From Shewanella sp. c952 (GTDB lineage Bacteria; Pseudomonadota; Gammaproteobacteria; Enterobacterales; Shewanellaceae): DNA of 64,000 bases. Of the stretch, positions 44,480 to 53,818 are shown piece by piece; position 1 is the stretch's first letter, and every line of letters begins with the position of its first letter. A program made the translations under genes and the position numbers. The notes beneath the pieces are model-generated. The model was not told the DNA's origin and made no database searches. It saw nothing but the letters and a program-made list of their open reading frames with translations. Location of the stretch: positions 62,001-126,000 of the forward strand of contig NZ_BPEW01000004.1 in the NCBI RefSeq assembly GCF_019654975.1. The letters run 5' to 3'.

Positions 44480-46183
44480 ATGAGTAAACGTGTAGTTATC
44501 GATCCTATCACTCGTATTGAGGGACACCTGCGAGTAGAGGTAGAGGTTGACGAGAATAATGTCATTCAAAAAGCCTGGTCCTCTTCTACTCTCTGGCGTG
44601 GTATTGAGGTGATCTTAAAAGGTCGCACTCCTATGGATGTTGGCTTAATCGTACAGCGGATCTGTGGTGTTTGTACCTACTCTCATTATCGCTGTGGTAC
44701 AGAAGCGGTAGAGAACGCACTTGGTGTCAAAATTCCACTTAACGCTAAGTACCTTAGAAGCTTGATGCAAACTTCGCTCAACATGCATGATCATATTGTG
44801 CACTTCTATCACCTACACGGCTTAGATTGGGTAGACGTGGTTTCAGCGTTAAGTGCAGACCCTGCACTTGCTGCGCAGGTAGCGCTTAAATATACAGACA
44901 ATCCAATTAGTGCAGGCGAAGGTGATCTACGCGCTGTTCAAGAGCGAGTAAAAGGATTAGTTGAAACGGGTAAGCTGGGTCCTTTTGCCAACGCTTATTG
45001 GGGCAATAGCACCTACAGGTTTACTCCTGAGCAAAACCTAATTGCCTTATCTCACTACCTTAAAGCGCTAGAAGTACAGCGAATTGCAGCAGAAATGCTC
45101 GCTATCTTTGGCGGTAAATCTCCTCATCCACAGTCTATCGTAGTCGGTGGTGTAACTTCAGTACGTGACATGTTAAGCCCTGCTCGCCTGCAGGAGTGGA
45201 AACAAAAACATGCCATCGTTAATGATTTCATTATTCGCGCGTATAAAGCAGATGTTGTCATGGCAGCAGAAGCGTTTGGGTCAGAGCCTAGTGTACTTGG
45301 TGGCGTTAACGTTAAGAACTTCCTAGCAACAGATGACTTTATACTTGGTGATGGGCAGTACATGTTCAACCAAGGCGTGATCATGAACGGCGACTTAGCT
45401 GGCGTTAGTGATTTGAACCCTGAGCTTATTAAAGAAGATGTGACTCACGCTTGGTATAAAGCAGATGGTGCACAACATCCTTATGACGGCACAACGGTCC
45501 CCGACTATACAGGCTTTGTCGAAAGAGACACCGTTTACGGTAAATTACCGACTGTTGATGGTGACGGCAAGTATAGCTGGGTAAAATCTCCCCGTTATCA
45601 GGGCGAGCCCGTTGAAGTGGGTCCTCTTGCCTGTTTGTTAGTTAGCTATGCACGTGGTAACCAAGTTGTCGTCGATGCAGTCAATGGACTACTTGCAGCT
45701 ACTGGTCTTCCTATTGAAGCACTATTTACGACTCTAGGCCGCACCGCCGCACGTATGCTGCAAACTGTAATCGTTGCAGAAGAAGGCTTAAAAACCTTCG
45801 ATGCCTTACTGACCAATTTGCAGTCGGATGAGTCTACTTACACCAAACCAGAAATTGATAGCAATAAAGAGTATGTTGGCCACGCCATGATTGAGGCACC
45901 GCGCGGCATGCTAAGTCATTGGATCCGCATCAAGGGTGGCAAGGTCGAGAACTACCAAGCAGTTGTACCAACAACGTGGAATGCTGGACCGGTTGATGGT
46001 CAAGGCAAAATGGGTCCTTACGAGGCTTCACTCATTGGCTTGAAACTCGAAGATCCAACCAAACCTTTAGAAGTCATTCGAATCATTCACTCTTTCGATC
46101 CTTGTATGGCTTGTGCTGTACATGTGATGGACTACAAGGGTACGAATTTGGGTGAATTTAAAATCGATCCCAACGGATTCTAG
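44480..46183 (+). CDS. hyaB: [NiFe]-hydrogenase large subunit HyaB
   Basis: A 567-residue catalytic subunit carrying the Ni-Fe(CN)2CO site. The ligating cysteines are C62 and C65 in RICGVCTYSHYRCG and C542 and C545 in DPCMACAVH. HyaD should cleave after His548, removing a 19-residue tail. It lies 2 bp after hyaA. Oxidation of H2 in the periplasm (or fermentative/respiratory H2 turnover) is expected, with electrons going through HyaA to HyaC. Confidence 0.96.
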   Translation: MSKRVVIDPITRIEGHLRVEVEVDENNVIQKAWSSSTLWRGIEVILKGRTPMDVGLIVQRICGVCTYSHYRCGTEAVENALGVKIPLNAKYLRSLMQTSLNMHDHIVHFYHLHGLDWVDVVSALSADPALAAQVALKYTDNPISAGEGDLRAVQERVKGLVETGKLGPFANAYWGNSTYRFTPEQNLIALSHYLKALEVQRIAAEMLAIFGGKSPHPQSIVVGGVTSVRDMLSPARLQEWKQKHAIVNDFIIRAYKADVVMAAEAFGSEPSVLGGVNVKNFLATDDFILGDGQYMFNQGVIMNGDLAGVSDLNPELIKEDVTHAWYKADGAQHPYDGTTVPDYTGFVERDTVYGKLPTVDGDGKYSWVKSPRYQGEPVEVGPLACLLVSYARGNQVVVDAVNGLLAATGLPIEALFTTLGRTAARMLQTVIVAEEGLKTFDALLTNLQSDESTYTKPEIDSNKEYVGHAMIEAPRGMLSHWIRIKGGKVENYQAVVPTTWNAGPVDGQGKMGPYEASLIGLKLEDPTKPLEVIRIIHSFDPCMACAVHVMDYKGTNLGEFKIDPNGF

Positions 46184-46197
46184 TTAAGGGGGTTAGC

Positions 46198-46866
46198 ATG
46201 GCAACTCAATCTGCACCCTACCAAAGAGAACTTGTTTTTGGTGCGGCGATCAGGATTTTTCATTGGCTAAGAGCATTAGCCATCTTGGTCCTGGTTATCA
46301 CAGGATTTTATATCTCCTGGCCATTTTTGGTCGCACCAGAAAGTTCAGATGTTTTGGTACAAGGCTATATCCGCGCAGCCCACCAAATATTTGGTTTCCT
46401 TTTGGTTTCCATCACGTTGGTAAGGGCTTATCTATTTTTCTTTGGTAAAAGTGACATCGAAAGACGTTCATTTAAAGATGTACTAAGCCCCAAAAGTTGG
46501 ATTACTCAACTTAAGTCCTATTTATGGATGGGACATTTAGACAAAGCTGGAGTCTACGGTCCATTACAATTTGTGACTTACTTGGCAATTTCGGTTGTGG
46601 CCTTCCTTATCTGCGTTACTGGTCTGGTGTTATATGCCAATGTATATCATCAGGGACTAGGAGGCATGCTCGGCGGTATGGCCAATTGGGTCACGATGAT
46701 GATGGGTGGATTAGCACCGGTCAGAATTTGGCACCACTATTTTACCTGGGTATTCATCATATTTGTTGTGATCCATGTGTATATGGCGGTGTGGAGTGGG
46801 ATCCGATTTAAGCATAACTCTGTGGACTCTATCGTCTCTGGATACGATTATCATAAGAAGAAATAA
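46198..46866 (+). CDS. hyaC: Ni/Fe-hydrogenase b-type cytochrome subunit HyaC
   Basis: A 222-residue integral membrane dihaem cytochrome b that passes electrons from the small subunit to the quinone pool. Four hydrophobic helices are evident, with haem-ligand histidines in IFHWLRALAI, RAAHQIFGFL and RIWHHYFTWVFIIFVVIHVY. It ends HKKK. It follows hyaB by 14 bp. Family PF01292 (cytochrome b561-type, hydrogenase group). Confidence 0.94.
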   Translation: MATQSAPYQRELVFGAAIRIFHWLRALAILVLVITGFYISWPFLVAPESSDVLVQGYIRAAHQIFGFLLVSITLVRAYLFFFGKSDIERRSFKDVLSPKSWITQLKSYLWMGHLDKAGVYGPLQFVTYLAISVVAFLICVTGLVLYANVYHQGLGGMLGGMANWVTMMMGGLAPVRIWHHYFTWVFIIFVVIHVYMAVWSGIRFKHNSVDSIVSGYDYHKKK

Positions 46867-46875
46867 AAGGAAAAC

Positions 46876-47433
46876 ATGAAGATATTGCTACTTGGTATTG
46901 GCAATGTCCTGTACGCCGATGAAGGTATCGGCGTACATTTCGTCAATTACATCCAAGAAAATTTCCGCTTCCAGCATCCTCAACATCAGCTCGATATGAT
47001 GGATGGTGGCACCCTTGCGCAAGGGCTTATTCCCACTTTATGCAAATACGATTACTTACTAGTTGTTGATACCGTGAACGCAAATGGAGTAGAACCTGGC
47101 GAGGTCTACTTTTTTGATTTTGATAACGCCCCACCTGAAATTGACTGGCAAGGTAGCGCCCACGAAGTCGAGATGCTGCAAACGTTAATTATGATGGAGA
47201 TGGTGGGCGACAGGCCAAAAACCTATGTGCTCGGCGTAACACCTACCGTGCTTGAACCAATGACTCTCGGCCTTACCCCGCAAATTCAAGCTGCGGTGCC
47301 TTTAATGGAAAAAACCTTGCTCAATCACTTTGGAACACTTGGCTTCTCACACTCTCGACATGCCAATATCGATATCAATGTGCTCATTCCCGACTCTTAC
47401 AAACGTGGTTTAATCTCAGATGAAGAATATTAG
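46876..47433 (+). CDS. hyaD: Hydrogenase maturation endopeptidase HyaD
   Basis: A 185-residue nickel-dependent protease (M52) that removes the C-terminal tail of HyaB after nickel insertion. GIGNVLYADEGIGVH at the N-terminus holds the Glu/Asp metal ligands, and the conserved DGGTLAQGL, VDTVNA and GSAHEVEMLQTL (His ligand) follow. Its gene ends 14 bp inside the next gene, so the two are translationally coupled. Confidence 0.94.
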   Translation: MKILLLGIGNVLYADEGIGVHFVNYIQENFRFQHPQHQLDMMDGGTLAQGLIPTLCKYDYLLVVDTVNANGVEPGEVYFFDFDNAPPEIDWQGSAHEVEMLQTLIMMEMVGDRPKTYVLGVTPTVLEPMTLGLTPQIQAAVPLMEKTLLNHFGTLGFSHSRHANIDINVLIPDSYKRGLISDEEY

Positions 47434-49192
47434 ATTTGAATTTGACTGTCAGCGCGAGGTGCCCTTTTACGGCCATCTCTGCAATCAATACCTTTTAAAC
47501 GAGCAATATGACGTAACCATTGGCCAGACCGGAAGCAACTACTTTATTGAAGCCAAAGGGGAACAACCCGAACTAGAACGGCTAGCTGATGCCATCGCGG
47601 AAGATTTTTTGATTTCATCTTGGTTAATCAAACCAAATATTACCCTGATAGACACTCCTGAAGGTGATGTTAAATTATTGCAGCACTCTCCATTAACACA
47701 AGAATACTGCCAGCAATGTCAGCCCTACTTTGGTGACAATCAAGCCAAGCACTTTGGCCGTCTAGACTATATTTGCCCTTGCTGCCAAGCAGATAAACGT
47801 ATTGCTAAACAACATAAAACAACCAGTTTAGATGAAGTAAGGCTACTGTTAGATAAACTTGAAAACCAAGGCTTCGTAGAATTGCCGTCAATAGGCAACA
47901 AGCAAGGCATAAAGTTAAGCTATCAAGCCAATAGCGCCGAAAATACCAACATAAGACAAAAGCTGGTGATCTGTAACCCAAATAACCTTAACGCTCACTT
48001 TGTCGTGACTGAGCAGCAAGTACTTGCGTTATCAAGTATCGAAAAGCCTTTGATCTGTTGCCGCCCTATCGATAGCCATCCAAGGCTTACAGATCCTCTC
48101 TACTCTCTTTGTTTTGCTAATTCTCGGTTGCTGATGGTTGTATGTGAACTACTTCGTCAACGTGGTATTGATTGGATCTATATCGAACATACTGATAATC
48201 CGCATTTTGCATTAGTCAGCTCTCAGTGGGTACCACTTCAAGAAACTGGGGTTGCAAATACAACATTAAGCTATCAATCAAATTTGGTGCCGCTGCATGA
48301 TGATGTGCACCTTGGTCAATATGAGGTCCATTGGGTAAAAGACCATATTGAAGTTTGTGGTACTGCATTTATTGACGCTAAAGAACAAGGGGAAACCGAG
48401 CGTTTATCTCAAGAAGATGCCGCGACTTGTGCTTTACACTCTGCAAACCTTACCACTAAAAAAGCTAAAAACTGTGCCGTACTGTATTTAAGTAACACCA
48501 ATAAAAGCCGTATAGTGACTAAGGATTCTAAGCAAAAGATTGAATTATTCTTTGAGTTTCCAAACTTACCCAATAATGGATATGAGATCGTACATCAGAT
48601 AGACTCATCGCCACAAAAAAATCTCTTTGAAAAATTTAAAACCCTCTATCCAGAAGATTATTTGGCGCTGCTAGAGTTGAAACTTGTTGGCCCCACCAAT
48701 AATATCCAATCACTATGGGCTATTGCAGCTATTTTATTGGGCGCAGCCACTGCGGAGAAAAACATTCGCCTAGACAAAGTACAGCTTAGTGACTTTGTCA
48801 TAGCCAATGCGATGCGCCATAAAGGCAGTAACGCGCCACGTATCGACTTCCCTCTTACTCGTGGAGAAGCACATAGAAGTCTTAATTGGTGTAAAACGCT
48901 CGGCAGTATCATAAGTTTTAGGCTGGCTGAAGCTGAAAATATTGAAAAGTTAGCTTTCGGAATGCATGACTCACTGGCGGATTTTATCTGCAATTGGATT
49001 GAACATTTAGATCAAAACATTTCAATCAAATCTGTCGTTTTAGCTGGCAGTAGTTTTGATAATGAGCTTCTAGGTAAAAGAATAGCCTTACGCTTAGGTA
49101 AAAACTTTGACCTAAATCCAAATGCTCAAATGGACTTAGAAGGGCTGAACATTGCAGTTGGTTCTCTGTTTTTGAAACAGCGAAGACATTAA
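47420..49192 (+). CDS. HypF-like protein lacking catalytic motifs (hydrogenase cluster protein)
   Basis: A 590-residue protein, not matching any standard Hya/Hyp protein, whose layout mirrors HypF. An N-terminal stretch (about 1-75) resembles an acylphosphatase domain but lacks the GIVQGVGFRPF signature. A single zinc-finger-like site follows (C97-x2-C100, C119-x2-C122) where HypF has two. The middle (about 140-300) resembles a YrdC domain. The C-terminal part (about 420-590) resembles the Kae1-like domain, with VVLAGSSFDNELLGKRIALRL where HypF has VLTGGVFQNRYLSERC. The HHYAHV metal motif is not present. Position between hyaD and hypF, with overlaps at both ends, ties it to hydrogenase maturation. 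A comparable gene occurs in Shewanella hya clusters as I recall. Function is unknown. Confidence 0.7.
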   Translation: MKNIRFEFDCQREVPFYGHLCNQYLLNEQYDVTIGQTGSNYFIEAKGEQPELERLADAIAEDFLISSWLIKPNITLIDTPEGDVKLLQHSPLTQEYCQQCQPYFGDNQAKHFGRLDYICPCCQADKRIAKQHKTTSLDEVRLLLDKLENQGFVELPSIGNKQGIKLSYQANSAENTNIRQKLVICNPNNLNAHFVVTEQQVLALSSIEKPLICCRPIDSHPRLTDPLYSLCFANSRLLMVVCELLRQRGIDWIYIEHTDNPHFALVSSQWVPLQETGVANTTLSYQSNLVPLHDDVHLGQYEVHWVKDHIEVCGTAFIDAKEQGETERLSQEDAATCALHSANLTTKKAKNCAVLYLSNTNKSRIVTKDSKQKIELFFEFPNLPNNGYEIVHQIDSSPQKNLFEKFKTLYPEDYLALLELKLVGPTNNIQSLWAIAAILLGAATAEKNIRLDKVQLSDFVIANAMRHKGSNAPRIDFPLTRGEAHRSLNWCKTLGSIISFRLAEAENIEKLAFGMHDSLADFICNWIEHLDQNISIKSVVLAGSSFDNELLGKRIALRLGKNFDLNPNAQMDLEGLNIAVGSLFLKQRRH

Positions 49193-51588
49193 TGACAGCG
49201 GCATTAACTCGAATAGAGATCAAAATTACCGGCATCGTTCAAGGTGTCGGTTTTAGGCCTTTTGTTTATCGTTTGGCACATGAGCTAGCGCTTAGTGGCA
49301 GTGTTCTAAATAACAGTGAAGGCGTAACCATAGAGGCGCAAGCTAGTGAGTACATCATTAAGCAGTTTAAACTGTTGCTGGCTTCTCCCCCTCCTTTGGC
49401 TCGCATCGACAGTTTTAAGACGAAACAGATCCCGCTGGTAACGGCTGCAGAAAAATTTAGTATTATCCATAGTCAGAATAATGCAGATGCAATCGTCGCG
49501 GTCTCTGCAGATAAATGTACCTGTGAGGATTGCTTCGCTGATATAAGTAACCCAAAATCTCGCTACTTTAGATACCCGTTCACCAACTGCACAAATTGTG
49601 GTCCTAGATACACCATCATAAACAACTTGCCCTACGACAGAGTCAACACCAGCATGGCGACCTTTAACATGTGTCCTACCTGCGAAAAGGAGTATAAAAA
49701 CCCACTAAACAGACGTTACCATGCACAGCCAGTAAGTTGCCCAAACTGCGGCCCCCAATTAAGCTTTTGCAATCCAAACTTGAGTATCATTAGCAGTTCA
49801 TCAGAACCATTAGAACAGGCAGTCGACGCATTAAAATCTGGTAAAATCCTTGCAATAAAAGGACTTGGTGGCTTTCATTTAGTCTGCGACGCCACTAACC
49901 ACACGACTGTAGAGGCATTACGTCAGCGTAAGAATAGACCAGCAAAGCCTTTGGCTATAATGGTTCAAAACAGCCGGGTCGCGAGGAAACTAGTAACAGG
50001 CAATAAAACTGAATGGCAAACACTCGCCTGCAATGAACGACCCATTATCGTTATGCAAAAACGGCAAAAACCTGAGTTAGAGATCAGCAATATTATTGCT
50101 CCAGATATCGATAGGCTTGGAATATTTTTACCTTATACCCCCTTACATCAGATGTTAATGGATCTTATCGAACGACCATTAGTCATGACAAGTGCCAACC
50201 TTTCTGGTGAGCCGATCATTACAGCTTATGAAGATATAGTGAGCAAGCTTGGACATATTATTGACCATATTTTAGATCATAATCGCCCTATTCTAAATGG
50301 TTGTGATGACAGCGTTGTTCAAGTGATTGATAACAGACTGCAAATCTTAAGGCTAGCCCGAGGGTACGCGCCGTTATCAATCTATAGTCCACAGCATATC
50401 GATAAACCAACACTCGGCTTAGGTGCCCAACAGAAAAACACGCTTTGTTTTGCTTTCGGGCATAATCTCTTTTTAAGCCCTCACATAGGCGATCTGGTAT
50501 CCATCGAAGCTGAGCGCTATTTTCACGATACACTGAGTACTTTCTCACGGCTATACCACTTTAAAGCAAAGGAGTTGGTGCATGACAGACACCCGAACTA
50601 CTTTACTAGCCAATGGGCTGCTGATGAAGGTTCGACGATTAAAACAGAGGTTCAGCACCACTATGCTCATGTGCTAAGTGTATTGGCCGAAAATAAAACC
50701 ACCGAACAAGTCCTCGCTTTCACATTTGACGGTACAGGTTTAGGTGATGAAAATACCCTGTGGGGCGGTGAAGTTTTGCTTGCTGATGCCTATAACTACC
50801 AGCGTATCGCTCATTTAAGTCCCTTTAAACTCATTGGTGGAGAACAAGCGATTAAGCAGCCAGTAAGACTACTTATTTCAATTTTACTTGAAAAATATTC
50901 ACCGAAAGAGATTACTGCAATGCAATTGCCAGCCATCGTTAATCTAAGCACTGCTCATTTTGGCAACCTTTGTAAGATCTGGCATAAAGCATCACCTAAA
51001 AGCCAGACTAGCTCTATCGGTCGACTATTTGATGTTGTTGCTGTGATGCTTAACCTCGTTAATCATATCCAGTATGAAGGGCAAGCAGGCATACTCCTCG
51101 AAACTGCCGCCAATAGAGTTACCACCAACAATGAGATGAATATATCTCAACGGAATATTGAAAAAAATTTAAAAGGCTATAATTCTGAAACTGACTGCCA
51201 CTTTACACTGCACCTAACCAAGAACAATCAATGGCAAACTATTGAACTTATTGAGCAGATCCTTACTGAAATTAACAAAGTACCACTAACATCCGTCAGA
51301 GTTAATTTAATCGCGCGAGCCTTTATGGATTGTATCGCAAACATGATATGTGATGTTGCCTTAGACTTTAAATCGACTCCCATTGTGTTAACTGGTGGGG
51401 TATTTCAAAACCGTTATCTCTCTGAGCGATGCGAGAGACTACTTACTGCTCAAGCAAACAAAATCATGCAGCCAAAGTTAGTGCCTGTAAATGACGCTGG
51501 TATTGCCCTTGGACAAGCATGGTTTGCAATCAATAATAATATTGAAACCACTATCGATAACATTTGTAATCCACCACCACAAATGTGA
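49192..51588 (+). CDS. hypF: Carbamoyltransferase HypF
   Basis: A 798-residue enzyme that makes carbamoyl-adenylate from carbamoyl phosphate and ATP and passes the carbamoyl group to HypE, the source of cyanide ligands for the Ni-Fe site. Domains in order: acylphosphatase (about 6-95, GIVQGVGFRPFVYRLA), two zinc fingers (CTCEDCF...CTNCGPRYT, CPTCEKEY...CPNCGP), YrdC-like (about 210-390, with GLGGFHLVCDATN) and Kae1-like (about 410-798, VQHHYAHVLSV at 488-498, FDGTGLGDENTLWGGE, LTGGVFQNRYLSERC). All motifs are intact. Start overlaps the preceding stop (TAATG). Confidence 0.96.
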   Translation: MTAALTRIEIKITGIVQGVGFRPFVYRLAHELALSGSVLNNSEGVTIEAQASEYIIKQFKLLLASPPPLARIDSFKTKQIPLVTAAEKFSIIHSQNNADAIVAVSADKCTCEDCFADISNPKSRYFRYPFTNCTNCGPRYTIINNLPYDRVNTSMATFNMCPTCEKEYKNPLNRRYHAQPVSCPNCGPQLSFCNPNLSIISSSSEPLEQAVDALKSGKILAIKGLGGFHLVCDATNHTTVEALRQRKNRPAKPLAIMVQNSRVARKLVTGNKTEWQTLACNERPIIVMQKRQKPELEISNIIAPDIDRLGIFLPYTPLHQMLMDLIERPLVMTSANLSGEPIITAYEDIVSKLGHIIDHILDHNRPILNGCDDSVVQVIDNRLQILRLARGYAPLSIYSPQHIDKPTLGLGAQQKNTLCFAFGHNLFLSPHIGDLVSIEAERYFHDTLSTFSRLYHFKAKELVHDRHPNYFTSQWAADEGSTIKTEVQHHYAHVLSVLAENKTTEQVLAFTFDGTGLGDENTLWGGEVLLADAYNYQRIAHLSPFKLIGGEQAIKQPVRLLISILLEKYSPKEITAMQLPAIVNLSTAHFGNLCKIWHKASPKSQTSSIGRLFDVVAVMLNLVNHIQYEGQAGILLETAANRVTTNNEMNISQRNIEKNLKGYNSETDCHFTLHLTKNNQWQTIELIEQILTEINKVPLTSVRVNLIARAFMDCIANMICDVALDFKSTPIVLTGGVFQNRYLSERCERLLTAQANKIMQPKLVPVNDAGIALGQAWFAINNNIETTIDNICNPPPQM

Positions 51589-51643
51589 CCCCTATCGCGC
51601 TTTGAAACCTATTTACCTGATTTACATCAAGGTCGACCTGCTT

Positions 51644-51658
51644 ATTGTGATCGACAAT
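51644..51658 (+). promoter_or_regulatory. Small dyad upstream of hypB (possible second promoter region)
   Basis: The only sizeable gap in the cluster (99 bp, 51589-51687) contains ATTGT-GATCG-ACAAT, a perfect 5-bp dyad. It may mark a separate hypB-hypA promoter, but no regulator can be named. Confidence 0.25.
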
Positions 51659-51687
51659 GAAATATAACTAATATAACGGAGTTACCT

Positions 51688-52449
51688 ATGTGCCAAGATT
51701 GTGGCTGTTCAATTACCCGTCATGACCATTCTTTAAGCCCTAGCCATTCTCATGCCCGAGTGGATGACAACATAGCAACCAACCCACAGTTAAATGACAA
51801 AAAAACATTGTCAGTTATCCATAAAATTTTGGATAAGAACGACATAGAAGCCCAGCATAATCGTCAGCATTTTGAAGATAAGTCCGTAACCGCTTTTAAC
51901 CTAATGAGTAGCCCAGGCAGTGGTAAAACCACTCTTTTAGAGAACCTTTTCCAATATACAGATCTAAAATACGCTGTTATCGAAGGTGATTTGGAAACAT
52001 CGAGAGATGCAGATAGATTAAAAGCAAAAGGTATCGAAGCGTTTCAAATCCAAACCGGAGCAGCCTGTCACTTAGATGCATTTATGGTTCACAGCGCCCT
52101 GCATCACATTGATTTAGAATCTGTAGATATCTGCTTTATTGAAAACGTTGGCAACTTGGTCTGCCCTGCAAGTTACGATGTTGGCACCCATAAAAATGTC
52201 GTATTGTTATCGGTACCTGAGGGTGATGACAAAATAGAGAAGTACCCAGTGATGTTTCGCCGCGCTGATGTAGTGTTAATCACTAAATCTGATTTAATGC
52301 CTCATTTTGATTTCAGCATTGAAGAATCTAAAGCTCAACTTAAAAAATTAAATCCAGATATAGAACTGATTGAAGTTTCAATTAAAGACCCTAAATCTAT
52401 GGAGAATGTCGCTAAATGGTTCAATAACCACTTAGGAGGTAATGCCTAA
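51688..52449 (+). CDS. hypB: Hydrogenase nickel-incorporation GTPase HypB
   Basis: A 253-residue SIMIBI-class GTPase that delivers nickel with HypA. The N-terminal CQDCGC (residues 2-7) is the high-affinity metal site found in E. coli HypB, and a short His cluster follows (about 12-22). The P-loop is SSPGSGKTT (74-82). ENVGNLVCPASYDVG carries the conserved GTPase-site Cys, and ITKSDL is the G4 motif. It has an ACGGAG ribosome site. The following gene hypC starts on its stop codon. Confidence 0.95.
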   Translation: MCQDCGCSITRHDHSLSPSHSHARVDDNIATNPQLNDKKTLSVIHKILDKNDIEAQHNRQHFEDKSVTAFNLMSSPGSGKTTLLENLFQYTDLKYAVIEGDLETSRDADRLKAKGIEAFQIQTGAACHLDAFMVHSALHHIDLESVDICFIENVGNLVCPASYDVGTHKNVVLLSVPEGDDKIEKYPVMFRRADVVLITKSDLMPHFDFSIEESKAQLKKLNPDIELIEVSIKDPKSMENVAKWFNNHLGGNA

Positions 52450-52697
52450 TGTGTTTATCTATCCCATCACAAGTTGTAACGATCCACGAAGGTGAAGAGT
52501 CTGTCACTGTCGACACAATGGGTGTAAAACGTAAAGTCTCTAGCCACCTAATGACTGAACCGCTTGAGCTTGGGGACTATGTTCTGATCCATATTGGATT
52601 TGTAATGAACAAAATAGATAAAGCTGATGCTCAAGAAAGCCTTGCACTATATAAAGAGATCGTAAGCAAACTTGAACAAGAGGAGAATCAAGCCTAA
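52449..52697 (+). CDS. hypC: Hydrogenase assembly chaperone HypC
   Basis: An 82-residue chaperone of the HypC/HupF family. It starts MCLSIPSQV, in which the Cys after the initiator Met is essential for carrying the Fe(CN)2CO unit. GDYVLIHIGFVMNKID is the second conserved segment. TAATG overlap with hypB, and a one-base overlap with hypD, suggest translational coupling. Confidence 0.96.
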   Translation: MCLSIPSQVVTIHEGEESVTVDTMGVKRKVSSHLMTEPLELGDYVLIHIGFVMNKIDKADAQESLALYKEIVSKLEQEENQA

Positions 52698-53818
52698 TGC
52701 TCTCTTTAAACGCGCTTTACAAAGGATTTAGAGATCCAGAAGTCATCAAGTCATTAGCTAAAGAAATAGCGTTAGAAGCTGCGAAATATGACGCTAAGAT
52801 TAACATTATGGAGGTATGCGGTGGACATACCCATACCATAATGAAATACGGTATAAATCAGCTGTTGCCCAATAACATCGAATTTATACATGGACCCGGC
52901 TGTCCCGTTTGTATCATGCCCAAAGAACGTATCGATCATGCTGCTACTCTGGCCAGTATGCCCGATACTATTTTGATCACCCTTGGGGACATGATCCGCG
53001 TACCGGGTTCAAAAGGTAACTTGGCCCAATTCAGGGCCAACGGTTGTGACATACGTCCCATATACGATCCATTGGACAGTCTTAAAATAGCAATGGATAA
53101 CCCTGACAAAACTGTCATATTTTTTGCTATCGGTTTCGAAACCTCCACGCCGATGACAGCAGTGTTGTTAGAACAAGCTGAAAAGCAGAAGGTTTCTAAC
53201 TTACTATTTCATATTAATCATGTTCTCGTGCCACCTGCAATTGATGCAGTGATGGCCGACCCCAATGCAAAGGTTAACGCTTTTATCGGTCCAGCTCATG
53301 TCAGTGTCATCAGTGGGGCGAAGGTTTATCGCTCTGCAGTAGAAAGCTATAACACACCGCTGGTTGTTTCTGGATTCGAGCCTGTTGACGTCATGGAATC
53401 TATCTTGATGATCACCAAGCAAAAAGCCAACGCACAATCAATATTAGAAAATCAATATAGTCGTGCCGTATCGGAAGAAGGTAATTTGGCGGCTCAAGCA
53501 CTGGTTAACAAATACATGACCGTCAGGCCTAGTTTTCGCTGGCGAGGTTTAGGCCCAATACCAGACTCGGCGTTAATGCTTCGTGAAGAGTACAGCCACC
53601 GAGATGCTGAAGTGGTTTATAAAGACCAACTGCCTCAACAAGAGATCGATGACCATAAAGCGTGCCAATGTGGAGATATTCTGCGAGGACTGTCCAAACC
53701 TAAAGACTGTAAAGTATTTGGACGGGGATGCAGTCCCGAAACCCCCTTAGGGAGTTGCATGGTCAGCTCTGAAGGCGCCTGCAATGCCTATTATAGATAT
53801 AATGGAGTAACTGAATGA
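52697..53818 (+). CDS. hypD: Hydrogenase formation protein HypD
   Basis: A 373-residue iron-sulfur protein that, with HypC and HypE, assembles the Fe(CN)2CO centre. The conserved motifs CGGHTHTIM, GPGCPVCIMP (active-site Cys) and FAIGFETSTP are present. The C-terminal four-Cys cluster sits in CQCGDILRGL through KVFGRGCSPE. The gene's last codons overlap the hypE start (ATGA). Confidence 0.96.
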   Translation: MLSLNALYKGFRDPEVIKSLAKEIALEAAKYDAKINIMEVCGGHTHTIMKYGINQLLPNNIEFIHGPGCPVCIMPKERIDHAATLASMPDTILITLGDMIRVPGSKGNLAQFRANGCDIRPIYDPLDSLKIAMDNPDKTVIFFAIGFETSTPMTAVLLEQAEKQKVSNLLFHINHVLVPPAIDAVMADPNAKVNAFIGPAHVSVISGAKVYRSAVESYNTPLVVSGFEPVDVMESILMITKQKANAQSILENQYSRAVSEEGNLAAQALVNKYMTVRPSFRWRGLGPIPDSALMLREEYSHRDAEVVYKDQLPQQEIDDHKACQCGDILRGLSKPKDCKVFGRGCSPETPLGSCMVSSEGACNAYYRYNGVTE

